Part shown: positions 8,129 through 18,020 of the stretch, piece after piece
Position numbering within the stretch: position 1 is the stretch's first letter
How the letters are laid out: the number at the start of each line of letters is the position of its first letter
Assembly (NCBI RefSeq): GCF_000280055.1
Contig: NZ_ALAB01000028.1
Coordinates: 124,001-188,000, forward strand
Reading direction: 5' to 3'
From: Alishewanella aestuarii B11
Lineage (GTDB): Bacteria > Pseudomonadota > Gammaproteobacteria > Enterobacterales > Alteromonadaceae
DNA: 64,000 nucleotides
Notes under the pieces: generated by a model
Database searches by the model: none
The model's input: the letters and a program-made list of their open reading frames with translations, nothing else
Told to the model about the DNA's origin: nothing
Made by a program: the position numbers and the translations under genes

Positions 8129-9909
8129 CAGGCTGTTTTCGGTTGCTGCAGGTATTCCGGTAAGAAGCGGAAGTATACCCCAGTGCCGCCCTCTGGCCGG
8201 CGCCGGATACTGATCTCCCCGGCCAGATGTTTGCTTCGTTCCTGAATAATGGCTAAACCATAATGATTAAGCTTTTCGGCTTTATCCGGGATCCCGACAC
8301 CATCATCCTCTACTGCCAGCAAAATATACTTTTGCCCATCCTGCTGCAGGCTAATGGTCAGGTTCTGCCCCTGACTGTGGTGCACCGCATTCTGGCTGGC
8401 TTCGCGGATAATCTGCAGTAAATGAATTTCTTCATGCGGCGCCAACGGCACATTCGCCAGCTGATAATCCAAGCGGATCTGTAAGCCCGACTGTTCGCTT
8501 AACTGGCTGACTGTGGTCTGCAGCGCACTGAGCAAGCCAGCTCCATCGACTTTCAGACGGAAAGTGGTTAACAGCTCGCGTAACTGCCGGTAAGCAGCAT
8601 CGAGGCCACTTTTTAGCTCTGCTGACACATCCTGCATCACCAGACGGTCATCCTTGTTAATGGCTTTATTGAGCCGGGTCACCTGAATTTTCAGATAGGA
8701 CAAGGCCTGCGCCAGTGAATCATGTAACTCGCGCGCTATGACCGTACGCTCCTGCATCAGCGCCAACCGCCGCACCTGCTCCTCTTCTGATTTTAAACTC
8801 AGCGCCAAAGCCAGTTGATCGGCAATGGCCATCACCAGCTGTTGTTGCCATAACAACATCTTCTCTGAGGCGTTCAGCCGTACGACCAGAACGCCATATT
8901 TATGTCTCTCCCGCTGCAACACAAAGTTGTGCACCTGACACTGCTGCCGGCTCAATGTCTCAGTTAAACAGTCGCCACAGTTTTCAGCCGCACAGGGATC
9001 CGCCAGGCTATCGGCATGAATTTGCAGGTAAGGTTGATTTCCTTGCTCGGTAAACAGACAGAGCTCGATATCTGCCAGGCCGGTAATACTGCGCAGTTGG
9101 CTGATGATCTCGGAAAAGTCCTGATACTCTGAGGTATGTTCGCTGATCCGCTGCGCGGTGTTATATAGAAATTTCAGGGTCGTATTGGTTTGGGTCAGCT
9201 CTGCCGTTTGCTCTTCCACCCGCTTCTCAAGATTGCCGTACATATAACCAATGGCCGTATTCATCTTATTAAAGCTGGTGGCCAACATCCCGAGCTCATC
9301 CTGATGCTGCGGCGTGATACGGTGAGTAAAGTCGCCCTGCGCAATACGCCGGGCACCGCGGATCAACTCTTTTAACGGCTCCTCCACCATCACCTTCAGC
9401 CAATACATGACGATGATCGATAGCAAGATGGTGGCCATCACCGCAATAACCTGCACCGAGCGAAACGCCTTAACCTTTTGCTCTGCATCCTGCTGGATCA
9501 CCAGCACCAGCTCATCCAACAATCTGACCTGCTCGGCCAGGCCGGCTTCCAATTCGGCTGGAGGGACGGCGCCAGACTCCAGCGCAGGCGCCAACTGTTG
9601 CCAGTGCTGAAAAGCACTCTGGTATTTTTGCAGAATGTCTGGCTGATGCAAAAAACGCTGAAAAACCGGATGCTGCCAACTGCTGGCAAATTGCTCATTG
9701 GCTCTTTGCAGTTTAGTGACGTCCTGTTGCAGCGTTAACCAGGCCAGGCGATAGCTTTGCATCCGCAGCGAGCCGGCAACATTAACTGCATGCGCATCGC
9801 TGTCAGCCTTATCCGACAACCAATACGACACCATCATCGTTGATAACGCCAACGTCACGATGCAGGCCAGAGCGATATTGATCCGGGTAACAATTGAAAA
9901 GGTGCGCAT
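8128..9909 (-). CDS. narX: NarX-type nitrate/nitrite sensor histidine kinase
   Basis: 593 residues. First transmembrane helix at about 10-30, then a periplasmic domain with the nitrate-binding P-box (NVAGSLRMQSYRLAW, residues 43-57). The second helix is at 153-171, the HAMP linker at 172-225, and a central module carries Cys306, Cys311, Cys314 and Cys324. The HisKA_3 dimerisation domain holds phosphoacceptor His396 in ARELHDSLAQ, and the HATPase domain has DDGVGIPDK. It phosphorylates the NarL-type regulator on nitrate or nitrite binding. Divergent from narG. NarQ is the alternative name; the P-box and HisKA_3 type fit both. Confidence 0.92.
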   Translation of the reverse strand: MRTFSIVTRINIALACIVTLALSTMMVSYWLSDKADSDAHAVNVAGSLRMQSYRLAWLTLQQDVTKLQRANEQFASSWQHPVFQRFLHQPDILQKYQSAFQHWQQLAPALESGAVPPAELEAGLAEQVRLLDELVLVIQQDAEQKVKAFRSVQVIAVMATILLSIIVMYWLKVMVEEPLKELIRGARRIAQGDFTHRITPQHQDELGMLATSFNKMNTAIGYMYGNLEKRVEEQTAELTQTNTTLKFLYNTAQRISEHTSEYQDFSEIISQLRSITGLADIELCLFTEQGNQPYLQIHADSLADPCAAENCGDCLTETLSRQQCQVHNFVLQRERHKYGVLVVRLNASEKMLLWQQQLVMAIADQLALALSLKSEEEQVRRLALMQERTVIARELHDSLAQALSYLKIQVTRLNKAINKDDRLVMQDVSAELKSGLDAAYRQLRELLTTFRLKVDGAGLLSALQTTVSQLSEQSGLQIRLDYQLANVPLAPHEEIHLLQIIREASQNAVHHSQGQNLTISLQQDGQKYILLAVEDDGVGIPDKAEKLNHYGLAIIQERSKHLAGEISIRRRPEGGTGVYFRFLPEYLQQPKTA

Positions 9910-10099
9910 CTGAAACTCCCACTACTGTCTGTTCTAAGCTTAACCCGCCAGCGCCTTTCCTGCAGAAAAATCCGCTTGCCAAATCTACGGGGATACTTGG
10001 GCTACCCCCTTTTCCCCAGCCAGAGTACACCTTCAGACAAAGTGAGTAGACGCCTGCAGCCAAGGCCTGCGTTTTCAAGCATTTAGCCAATTAGCGCAC

Positions 10100-10115
10100 T
10101 ACCACCTTTGGGGTA
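10100..10115. promoter_or_regulatory. NarL-type 7-2-7 palindrome upstream of narG
   Basis: TACCACC-TT-TGGGGTA, two inverted heptamers with a two-base spacer. Its centre lies 53 bases upstream of the FNR-box centre, a plausible distance for an upstream activator site of an FNR-dependent class II promoter. Confidence 0.7.
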
Positions 10116-10153
10116 TTTTTCTTAATTTTCAGCAATTTAGCAGCATGGCAACC

Positions 10154-10167
10154 TTGATCTGAATCAA
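10154..10167. promoter_or_regulatory. Perfect FNR box for narGHJI
   Basis: TTGATCTGAATCAA matches TTGAT-N4-ATCAA at all ten defined positions. If it sits at -41.5, transcription would start near 10202, about 50 bases before the narG ATG. Confidence 0.88.
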
Positions 10168-10251
10168 GCAGAATTGAGTGGTAGTTTCTATAGTGTGCTT
10201 ACTGAAAAAGCAAAAACCTCTGTTCATGCAGGACAGGACCAGGAGTCAAGT

Positions 10252-13200
10252 ATGAGTCATCTGTTAGATAAACTGCGGTTTTTTAAAACCCGCAAAACCC
10301 CCTTCGCCAATGGCCACGGGGTGACCACCAATGAGGACCGGACCTGGGAGCAAGGCTACCGGCAACGCTGGCAGCACGATAAGGTGGTACGTTCCACGCA
10401 CGGTGTAAACTGTACCGGCTCTTGTAGTTGGAAAATCTATGTCAAAGACGGCCTGGTCACCTGGGAAACCCAGCAAACCGACTATCCGCGTACCCGTCCG
10501 GATCTGCCAAACCATGAACCCCGTGGCTGTCCGCGTGGCGCGAGCTATTCCTGGTATATCTACAGTGCCAACCGGCTGAAATATCCGAAAGTGCGGCAGC
10601 AACTGATGAAGCTGTGGCGTGAAGCCCGGGTGCAGCATAAAGATCCGGTGAAAGCCTGGGAATCTATTGTCAGTGATCCGGTAAAGGCCAAAAGCTATAA
10701 AGAGCGCCGCGGTTTAGGTGGCTTTATCCGTGCCAGCTGGGATGAAGTGAACGAGCTGATTGCCGCGTCCAACGTTTATACCACTAAAACCTATGGCCCG
10801 GATCGGGTAACCGGTTTTTCGCCGATCCCAGCAATGTCGATGGTGTCCTACGCCGCCGGTGCCCGTTATCTGTCATTAATTGGCGGTAACTGTTTAAGCT
10901 TTTACGACTGGTACTGCGACTTACCCCCGGCCTCACCGCAAATTTGGGGCGAGCAAACCGACGTACCAGAATCCGCTGACTGGTATAACTCGAATTACAT
11001 TATTGTTTGGGGCTCAAACGTGCCGCAAACCCGCACCCCGGACGCACATTTCCTGACCGAAGTCCGCTACAAGGGTACCAAGACCTGTGTCATTACCTCG
11101 GACTACTCAGAAGCCTCTAAGTTTGGTGATACCTGGTTAGCACCGCGTCAGGGTACCGATGCTGCCCTGGCCATGGCCTTTGGCCATGTGATTTTAAAAG
11201 AATTCCATGTTGATAACCCGAGTGCTTACTTTACTGACTACGTGCGTCGTACTACCGATATGCCGATGTTGGTAATGTTAGAGGAGCAAAACGGGGTGCT
11301 AACCACCGGCCGCTTCCTGCGCGCGGCCGATCTGGTAAATAACCTGGGTGAAGACAATAACCCGGATTGGAAAACCATTGCTGTTAACAAAGATGGTCGC
11401 CTGACCAGCCCGAATGGCGCCATTGGTTATCGTTGGGGCCAGGCCGGCAAATGGAACCTGGAGCAAAAAGACAAAGACGGTGAGCTGGAGCTGCAGCTGA
11501 GTTTAAAAGACAACCGCGACGAGCTGGTGGATGTTGGCTTCCCGTATTTTGGTGGTGCACCACACGAGTACCAATACTTCCAGCATACCGATCATGCTGA
11601 TGTACAAATGCGCAAAATTCCTGCCAAACGCGTCGAGCTGGCCAGTGGCGGTACCGCGCTGGTCGCTACCGTATTTGACCTGATGCTGGCGCAATATGGT
11701 GTGGATAATGGTATTGGTGATGAAAGCCGGGCGAAATCCTATACCGATAACGTGCCTTACACCCCGGGCTGGCAAGAAGCTATTACCGGCGTGAAGCCGG
11801 ATGATGTGATTCGGGTCGCGCGTGAGTTTGCCCGTAATGCCGATAAAACCCGTGGCCGCTCCATGGTCATCGTCGGCGCCGCGCTGAACCACTGGTACCA
11901 CATGGATATGAACTACCGTGGCCTGATCAATATGCTGATGATGTGTGGCTGTATCGGTCAAAGTGGCGGCGGCTGGGCGCACTATGTCGGTCAGGAAAAA
12001 CTACGGCCACAAACCGGCTGGACCCCACTGGCCTTTGCGCTGGATTGGCAACGGCCACCACGCCATATGAACGGTACCTCGTTCTTCTACAATCATTCCA
12101 GCCAATGGCGTTACGAAAAGCTGGATATGACCGAAGTCATTTCGCCACTGGCCAATAAAGACAAATGGTCTGGCAGTATTGTCGACTATAACAGCCGCGC
12201 CGAACGCATGGGCTGGTTACCGTCAGCACCACAGCTGGGCACGAATCCGCTAAAACTGGCGGCCGCAGCCAAAGCTGCCGGCAAAGAGCTGAAAGACTAT
12301 GTGGTGGAGCAATTAACCTCACGCAACATTAAGTTTGCCTGTGAGCAACCGGAAAACCCGCAAAACTTCCCACGCAATATGTTTATCTGGCGCTCCAACC
12401 TGCTGGGTTCCAGCGGTAAAGGCCATGAATATATGCTACGGCACTTACTGGGCACCAAACACGGCCTGCTTGGCAAAGATTTAGGCGGTTTTGGCGGTAA
12501 AAAGCCGGAAGATGTGGAATGGACCGAGCAGCCGGCTGAAGGTAAGGTCGATCTGTGGGTGACGCTGGATTTCCGCATGTCTACCACTTGCCTGTATTCC
12601 GACATCGTACTGCCTACCGCCACCTGGTATGAAAAAGATGATATGAATACCTCGGATATGCATCCCTTTATTCACCCGTTAACCGCAGCCATTGACCCGG
12701 TGTGGGAAGCGCGCAGTGACTGGGAAATCTTTAAAGGCATCGCGCAGGCGTTCTCTAAAGCTGCCGTTGGGCACTTAGGGGTGGAAACCGATGTGGTGAC
12801 TACACCGATGCACCACGATACGCCTGCCGAGCTGGCGCAGCCTTACGGCGTAAAAGCCTGGTGGAAAGGCGAATGTGAGGCGATTCCGGGCCTGACCATG
12901 CCACATATTAATATTGTGGAACGGGATTACCCCAATACCTATGCCCGCTTTACTTCAATAGGCCCGCTGCTGGAAAAAATCGGTAATGGCGGGAAAGGCA
13001 TCAGCTGGGATACTAAAGACGAAGTCGAGTTCCTGCGTAAACTGAACCGGGTACATACTGCTGACGGCGCCAATAAAGGCATGGCAAAAATTGATACTGC
13101 GATTGATGCCGCCGAAATGATCCTGACACTGGCTCCGGAAACCAATGGTCATGTTGCCGTTAAAGCCTGGGATGCGCTGGGTAAAATTACCGGCCGCGAT

Positions 13201-13971
13201 CACAAGCACCTGGCGTTACCGAAAGAAGATGAAAAAATCCGCTTCCACGATATCGTCGCCCAACCACGGAAAATTATCAGTTCACCCACCTGGTCCGGGC
13301 TGGAAGACGAACATGTGTCTTACAACGCCGGCTATACCAACGTGCATGAGTTGATCCCCTGGCGCACCATTACCGGTCGTCAGCAGTTCTATCAGGATCA
13401 TGAATGGATGCGCGACTTTGGTGAGCAGCTGTGTAGCTACAAGCCACCGATTAACCTGAAAACAGTTGAGCCGGTGCTGAACAAAAAGTCGAATGGGAAC
13501 AAAGAGATCGTACTGAACTGGATCACACCACACCAGAAGTGGGGTATTCACAGTACTTACTCCGACAACCTGTTAATGCTGACCTTATCCCGCGGCGGTC
13601 CTATCGTCTGGCTAAGTGAAATTGATGCCAAAGCAGCGGGTATTGAAGATAACGACTGGATCGAAATCTTTAACGTTAACGGCGCTATCGCGGCCCGTGC
13701 CGTGGTGTCACAGCGGGTACCGGAAGGTATGAGCATGATGTACCACGCCCAGGAGCGGATTGTGAACGTGCCCGGCAGCGAGTTAACCGGCACCCGTGGT
13801 GGTATTCATAACTCGGTAACCCGTGCCGTAATGAAGCCGACGCATATGATTGGCGGTTATGCCCAGCAAGCTTACGGTTTTAACTACTACGGTACCGTTG
13901 GCTGTAACCGGGACGAATTTGTCATCGTGCGCAAGATGAGCCGTGTCGACTGGTTAGACAAGGAGACCTAA
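10252..13971 (+). CDS. narG: NarG, respiratory nitrate reductase catalytic subunit
   Basis: 1239 residues. The start at 10252 is preferred to the in-frame ATG at 10174. It follows AGGAG, begins MSHLLDKLRFFK like other NarG proteins, and puts the FS0 cluster ligands at His50, Cys54, Cys58 and Cys93 (HGVNCTGSCSW, RGCPRG). Asp223 in YCDLPPASP is the molybdenum ligand. NarG holds the bis-MGD cofactor and reduces nitrate to nitrite on the cytoplasmic face. The sequence is close to E. coli NarG over its whole length. There is no twin-arginine export signal, consistent with a membrane-bound Nar enzyme. Confidence 0.98.
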   Translation: MSHLLDKLRFFKTRKTPFANGHGVTTNEDRTWEQGYRQRWQHDKVVRSTHGVNCTGSCSWKIYVKDGLVTWETQQTDYPRTRPDLPNHEPRGCPRGASYSWYIYSANRLKYPKVRQQLMKLWREARVQHKDPVKAWESIVSDPVKAKSYKERRGLGGFIRASWDEVNELIAASNVYTTKTYGPDRVTGFSPIPAMSMVSYAAGARYLSLIGGNCLSFYDWYCDLPPASPQIWGEQTDVPESADWYNSNYIIVWGSNVPQTRTPDAHFLTEVRYKGTKTCVITSDYSEASKFGDTWLAPRQGTDAALAMAFGHVILKEFHVDNPSAYFTDYVRRTTDMPMLVMLEEQNGVLTTGRFLRAADLVNNLGEDNNPDWKTIAVNKDGRLTSPNGAIGYRWGQAGKWNLEQKDKDGELELQLSLKDNRDELVDVGFPYFGGAPHEYQYFQHTDHADVQMRKIPAKRVELASGGTALVATVFDLMLAQYGVDNGIGDESRAKSYTDNVPYTPGWQEAITGVKPDDVIRVAREFARNADKTRGRSMVIVGAALNHWYHMDMNYRGLINMLMMCGCIGQSGGGWAHYVGQEKLRPQTGWTPLAFALDWQRPPRHMNGTSFFYNHSSQWRYEKLDMTEVISPLANKDKWSGSIVDYNSRAERMGWLPSAPQLGTNPLKLAAAAKAAGKELKDYVVEQLTSRNIKFACEQPENPQNFPRNMFIWRSNLLGSSGKGHEYMLRHLLGTKHGLLGKDLGGFGGKKPEDVEWTEQPAEGKVDLWVTLDFRMSTTCLYSDIVLPTATWYEKDDMNTSDMHPFIHPLTAAIDPVWEARSDWEIFKGIAQAFSKAAVGHLGVETDVVTTPMHHDTPAELAQPYGVKAWWKGECEAIPGLTMPHINIVERDYPNTYARFTSIGPLLEKIGNGGKGISWDTKDEVEFLRKLNRVHTADGANKGMAKIDTAIDAAEMILTLAPETNGHVAVKAWDALGKITGRDHKHLALPKEDEKIRFHDIVAQPRKIISSPTWSGLEDEHVSYNAGYTNVHELIPWRTITGRQQFYQDHEWMRDFGEQLCSYKPPINLKTVEPVLNKKSNGNKEIVLNWITPHQKWGIHSTYSDNLLMLTLSRGGPIVWLSEIDAKAAGIEDNDWIEIFNVNGAIAARAVVSQRVPEGMSMMYHAQERIVNVPGSELTGTRGGIHNSVTRAVMKPTHMIGGYAQQAYGFNYYGTVGCNRDEFVIVRKMSRVDWLDKET

Positions 13972-14129
13972 TCACAACGCGTCTTTCACGCCATAGCGGC
14001 GTTGGGTCAGCTCTCAAAATGCTCATTTACGCATCTGTAAACTGCGCTTTTTCGAGGCTGCCCCGCCTTGCTCTGACGCGAAATCCATCATTGTGAATAG
14101 GTCCCCTAATAAGTTTCTAAGGAATTAAC
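13972..14129 (+). other. narG-narH spacer with inverted repeat; possible dispersed repeat
   Basis: 158 bases between narG and narH, unusually long inside a nar operon. It contains TTTAC-GCATCT-GTAAA (14025-14040) and a GC-rich stretch, ending with the narH ribosome binding site (AAGGA). The internal part does not look coding. Its style suggests a repeated intergenic element inserted in the operon, but no second copy was found in this window. It might instead be an mRNA structure that adjusts narG to narH ratios. Confidence 0.4.
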
Positions 14130-15662
14130 ATGAAAGTTAGAGCCCAAATTGGCATGGTGCTGAATTTAGACAAGTGCATAGGTTGCCACACTTGCTCCAT
14201 CACCTGCAAAAACGTCTGGACCTCGCGTGAAGGGGTCGAATATGCCTGGTTTAACAACGTCGAAACCAAGCCCGGTATCGGTTTTCCGAAAGAGTGGGAA
14301 AATCAGCAAAAATGGAACGGCGGCTGGGTGCGGGAAAACGGCAAACTGCAGCTGAAAATCGGTGGCAAGCGCCGCATTCTGGCAAATATTTTCGCCAACC
14401 CGGACTTACCGGAAATTGACGATTACTACGAACCATTCGACTTCGATTACCAGCATTTACACAATGTTGGCGATACCAAGCACCAGCCGGTGGCCCGCCC
14501 GCGTTCACTGATTAGCGGCCAGCGGATGGAGAAAATCGAATGGGGTCCAAACTGGGAGGAAATCCTCGGCACCGAGTTCGAGAAACGGAAAAAAGATACT
14601 AACTTCAACGAAGTAGTGCAGAAGGACATCTACGGTCAGTTTGAAAAGACCTTTATGATGTACTTACCCCGGTTGTGCGAGCACTGTTTAAACCCGGCTT
14701 GCGTGGCGGCCTGCCCGTCCGGTGCGATATACAAACGCGAAGAAGACGGTATCGTCTTGATTGACCAGGACAAATGCCGCGGCTGGCGGATGTGTGTCTC
14801 GGCCTGTCCGTACAAAAAAATCTACTACAACTGGAAGTCCGGTAAGTCAGAAAAATGTACTTTCTGCTTCCCGCGGATTGAAGCCGGGCAACCGACGACC
14901 TGTTCAGAAACCTGTGTCGGCCGTATCCGTTACTTAGGCGTACTGCTGTACGATGCCGACCGCATTGAATCAGCTGCCTGTGTGGCGAATGAAAAAGATT
15001 TATATCAGGCACAGCTGGATATCTTCCTCGACCCGCACGATCCGGCAGTGATTGCCGCGGCCCGGGCCGAAGGTATCAACGATAACTGGATTAAAGCAGC
15101 CCAGCGTTCACCGGTGTATATGATGGCGATGGACTGGAAGGTCGCACTGCCACTGCACCCTGAATACCGCACCCTGCCAATGGTTTGGTATGTGCCGCCA
15201 CTGTCACCCATTCAAAGTGCGGTACAGGCCGGTCATGTCGGCATGAATGGCGAAATTCCGGATCTGAAGTCGCTGCGTATTCCGCTGCGTTATCTGGCCA
15301 ATATGCTGACCGCTGGTGACGAAGCGCCCGTCGTTCGCGCCTTAGAGCGGATGATTGCGATGCGCGCCTTTAAACGCTCACAACAAGTGGATGGCGTTGA
15401 AGATCTGGATGTACTGAAGCAAGTGGGCCTCAATGCAATACAGGTTGAAGAGATGTACCGCTATATGGCGCTGGCTAATTACGAAGATCGCTTTGTGATC
15501 CCAACCAGTCACCGTGCTTATGCCGAAAATGCCTATGACCTGAAATCCAGCTGTGGCTTTACCTTTGGTAACGGCTGTGGCGATGGTAATAACGACGTCA
15601 ACCTGTTTGGCACTAAGGCCAAGGGTGTACGCCAGGTGATTCCGGTTGAGCTGAAGGATTAA
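14130..15662 (+). CDS. narH: NarH, nitrate reductase iron-sulfur subunit
   Basis: 510 residues. It carries four iron-sulfur clusters that pass electrons from NarI haem to NarG. Ligands start at Cys16, Cys19, Cys22 and Cys26 (CIGCHTCSITC). Further groups are CEHCLNPACVAACP, the [3Fe-4S] group CRGWRMCVSACP with Trp in place of a Cys (a NarH hallmark), and CTFC with CSETC. All ligands are present. It lies on the cytoplasmic face of the membrane in complex with NarG and NarI. Confidence 0.98.
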   Translation: MKVRAQIGMVLNLDKCIGCHTCSITCKNVWTSREGVEYAWFNNVETKPGIGFPKEWENQQKWNGGWVRENGKLQLKIGGKRRILANIFANPDLPEIDDYYEPFDFDYQHLHNVGDTKHQPVARPRSLISGQRMEKIEWGPNWEEILGTEFEKRKKDTNFNEVVQKDIYGQFEKTFMMYLPRLCEHCLNPACVAACPSGAIYKREEDGIVLIDQDKCRGWRMCVSACPYKKIYYNWKSGKSEKCTFCFPRIEAGQPTTCSETCVGRIRYLGVLLYDADRIESAACVANEKDLYQAQLDIFLDPHDPAVIAAARAEGINDNWIKAAQRSPVYMMAMDWKVALPLHPEYRTLPMVWYVPPLSPIQSAVQAGHVGMNGEIPDLKSLRIPLRYLANMLTAGDEAPVVRALERMIAMRAFKRSQQVDGVEDLDVLKQVGLNAIQVEEMYRYMALANYEDRFVIPTSHRAYAENAYDLKSSCGFTFGNGCGDGNNDVNLFGTKAKGVRQVIPVELKD

Positions 15663-15671
15663 GAGGGTTTT

Positions 15672-16427
15672 ATGCAAATTTTACAGTTAATTTCATTGCT
15701 GCTGGATTACCCCAAACCTGAGCTGTTGGCAGCAAAGGATGAATTACTGGCCGTGGTAGCGGCCAGTGATTTACCGCAGAGCAATAAAGACGGCCTGAGT
15801 ACCTTTATCAGTCAGCGCTGCGGCGCTGATTTAATGGATTGGCAATCTGAATACGACGGTTTGTTTGAACGTGGTCGCTCGCTGTCCTTGCTGATTTTTG
15901 AGCATGTGCATGGTGAATCACGCGACCGTGGGCAGGCAATGGTCGACTTACAGGCGCAGTACAAAGAGGCGGGTCTGGATATTGGCGTAAAAGAGCTACC
16001 AGACTATCTGCCGCTGTATCTGGAATTTTTATCCACTCAGGGCGCAGACAATGCGCAACTTGGTCTGGAAGAAATTGCCCCGATTCTGGCCGTACTCACC
16101 TGCCGGCTGGAACAGCGTGAATCCAACTATGCCGCCTTATTCCAAAGCCTGCTGGTATTGTCCGCTGCTGAGGTCGATTTAGCCGATATTAAAGCGCAAA
16201 TCGCCACTGAGAAACGCGATGACACGCCCAAGGCACTGGATAAAGTCTGGGAAGAGGAAATGGTGACCTTTATGAGTGCAGAGCAATCCAACAGCGCCTG
16301 CGGCACCGGCAATAAACCGAGTGAATCCCAACGGCGCGATCAATTTGTACCACTGAGCACCGATTTATTGCAAACCGACGCCCTGGCACAAGAACTATTT
16401 CATGAAGCCGCCGTGAAGCGCGCTTAA
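15672..16427 (+). CDS. narJ: NarJ, nitrate reductase assembly chaperone
   Basis: 251 residues, all-helical TorD/NarJ family. It binds the NarG N terminus to guide molybdenum cofactor insertion and membrane assembly; it is not part of the final enzyme. Seen: LLDYPKPEL near the N terminus, YDGLFERGRSLSLLIFEHVHGESRDRG, and LPDYLPLYLEFLS. It follows narH after nine bases with a GAGGG ribosome binding site, and narI follows after 11 bases. Confidence 0.96.
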   Translation: MQILQLISLLLDYPKPELLAAKDELLAVVAASDLPQSNKDGLSTFISQRCGADLMDWQSEYDGLFERGRSLSLLIFEHVHGESRDRGQAMVDLQAQYKEAGLDIGVKELPDYLPLYLEFLSTQGADNAQLGLEEIAPILAVLTCRLEQRESNYAALFQSLLVLSAAEVDLADIKAQIATEKRDDTPKALDKVWEEEMVTFMSAEQSNSACGTGNKPSESQRRDQFVPLSTDLLQTDALAQELFHEAAVKRA

Positions 16428-16438
16428 GGAGCATTAAG

Positions 16439-17128
16439 ATGGCACACTTAAATCTGTTTGCCTTTGGCATCTACCCGTATATCGCAATTGCGATTATGGT
16501 GTTGGGTAGCTGGATCCGTTACGACCGTGAGCAATACACCTGGAAGACCAGTTCTTCGCAGCTGTTAGAAAGTAAACAACTGCGTAAGGGCAGCATCGCC
16601 TTTCATATCGGTATTCTGGGGATCTTTTTAGGCCACTTTGCCGGCCTGCTGCTGCCAAAAGAACTCTGGTATTTGTTCGGTATTACCAGCTCCATGAAGC
16701 AGATGATTGCGATCGTTGCCGGCGGCATCTTTGGTTTAATCTGCTTCTACGGCCTGACCATACTCATCAAACGCCGGCTGTTTAACCCGCGTATTCGTGC
16801 TACCAGTAACCCAATGGATATCGCTATCCTGCTGTTACTCTACGCACAATTGATTCTGGGCTTACTGTCGATCTTTGTTTCCGTTGGACATTTGGACGGT
16901 CAGGAAATGCTGAAGTTAATGGCTTGGGCACAAAATACGGTTACGTTTAACTCCGTTGCCGCCGCAGAGTCTATCAGTAGCGTGCATTGGATTTTCAAAC
17001 TGCATGTATTCCTGGGCATGACGCTGTTTGTGGTGTTTCCGTTCAGTCGCTTAGTGCATATGTTAAGTGTACCAGTGCAGTATATCAGCCGGCAGCACCA
17101 GATAGTGCGGCAGCGGTTTGTGCGGTAA
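16439..17128 (+). CDS. narI: NarI, nitrate reductase cytochrome b subunit
   Basis: 229 residues and five transmembrane helices. The two b haems are ligated by His56, His66, His189 and His207, matching the spacing of the E. coli ligands. It oxidises quinol at the periplasmic side and passes electrons to NarH, generating proton-motive force. FHIGILGIFLGHFAGLL and the C-terminal PFSRLVHMLS are typical. A PPIase gene follows after 19 bases. Confidence 0.97.
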   Translation: MAHLNLFAFGIYPYIAIAIMVLGSWIRYDREQYTWKTSSSQLLESKQLRKGSIAFHIGILGIFLGHFAGLLLPKELWYLFGITSSMKQMIAIVAGGIFGLICFYGLTILIKRRLFNPRIRATSNPMDIAILLLLYAQLILGLLSIFVSVGHLDGQEMLKLMAWAQNTVTFNSVAAAESISSVHWIFKLHVFLGMTLFVVFPFSRLVHMLSVPVQYISRQHQIVRQRFVR

Positions 17129-17147
17129 AGGCGGGATGGAGGTCAAA

Positions 17148-17915
17148 ATGATTCAGGTTAACGATACCCCAATTAGCGAAGCCGCCATTATGGCGGAAAT
17201 GCAATACCATCCGGCAGACAGCAAGCGCACGGCGATGCTAAAAGCTGCCGAATCGCTGGTGATTGGCGAGCTGCTGCGCCAGCGTGCTGCGGAACTGGGG
17301 CTGGAAATCAGCACCGAAAACAATGTCGTCACCGAAAATAACTATCTGGATGCCTTATTGGCCCGTGAAGTGTTGATCCCGACGGCTACAGACGTTGAGT
17401 GTGAGCAATACTACAAACTGAATCCGCAACGCTTTACCAGCTCACCGCTGTTAGAAGTGCGGCATATTCTGTTGGCGGCGGCGCCGGAAGATGATGCCGC
17501 CCGGGTTGAAGCGAAAACTCTGTCGGAAATTCTGATCCAACAACTGCAGCAAGGCACGCCCTTTGTCGAGGCAGCACGAAATTACTCGGCTTGCCCATCG
17601 AGAGAAACCGGCGGTAGTCTTGGCCAAATCAGTCGCGGCCAGACGGTACCCGAGTTTGAACGGCAGATTTTTAGTGCTGAGCCCGGTTTAATGTCGCAAG
17701 GTATTGAAAGCCGTTATGGTGTGCATGTGGTTGAAGTAATGCGTAAAGTGCCAGGCCAGCAACTGCCATACAGTGCAGTAAAACAAAAGATTGCTGATTA
17801 CCTGAACGAGAAAGTCCGGCGCAAAGCCGTCGCGCAGTATATTCATCAATTGATTGTGCAGGCCAGAATTGACGGCTATGACTTTCAGTTATCAGAGTCA
17901 CCGTTAATGCAGTAA
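17148..17915 (+). CDS. Parvulin-type peptidyl-prolyl isomerase of the nar operon
   Basis: 255 residues from the ATG at 17148, preceded by GGAGG; an earlier ATG at 17136 lies on top of that site. The C-terminal half is a PpiC rotamase domain (VRHILLAAAPEDD near residue 105, then GGSLGQISRGQTVPEFE and GVHVVEV). The N-terminal helical part resembles NifM/SurA-like chaperones. No signal peptide is seen, so it probably acts in the cytoplasm. A similar PPIase follows narI in pseudomonad nar operons, where it is presumed to help reductase maturation; that role is inferred. Confidence 0.88.
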   Translation: MIQVNDTPISEAAIMAEMQYHPADSKRTAMLKAAESLVIGELLRQRAAELGLEISTENNVVTENNYLDALLAREVLIPTATDVECEQYYKLNPQRFTSSPLLEVRHILLAAAPEDDAARVEAKTLSEILIQQLQQGTPFVEAARNYSACPSRETGGSLGQISRGQTVPEFERQIFSAEPGLMSQGIESRYGVHVVEVMRKVPGQQLPYSAVKQKIADYLNEKVRRKAVAQYIHQLIVQARIDGYDFQLSESPLMQ

Positions 17916-17979
17916 CGGTGTGTCTCTGACCCTTACTGCCTTTGAGTTTTGTGTCTCGACACCCGGCAACGGGCCTTTT

Positions 17980-18012
17980 GCCGCCGTCAGATTTTCAGAT
18001 GGCGGCTTTTTA
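17980..18012 (+). terminator. Terminator after the nar operon
   Basis: GCCGCCGTC / GATGGCGGC stem (one G-T pair) with a nine-base loop, followed by TTTTTATT. It ends narGHJI-ppiC before the convergent cytochrome gene. Confidence 0.9.
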
Positions 18013-18020
18013 TTGCGCTT

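Larger units (their letters stand above)
9910..10251. promoter_or_regulatory. Divergent narX / narG control region
   Basis: 342 bases without a gene. It contains a NarL-type 7-2-7 palindrome and a perfect FNR box (listed separately), plus single heptamers TACCCCC at 10003-10009 and AGTGGTA (inverted) at 10177-10183. AGGAG at 10241-10245 is the narG ribosome binding site. Confidence 0.75.

Noticed and set aside
10174-10251. Upstream in-frame start for narG
   Set aside because: It would add 26 residues unlike any NarG, cover the promoter right after the FNR box, and disturb the exact E. coli-like positions of the FS0 ligands. AGGAG precedes 10252.
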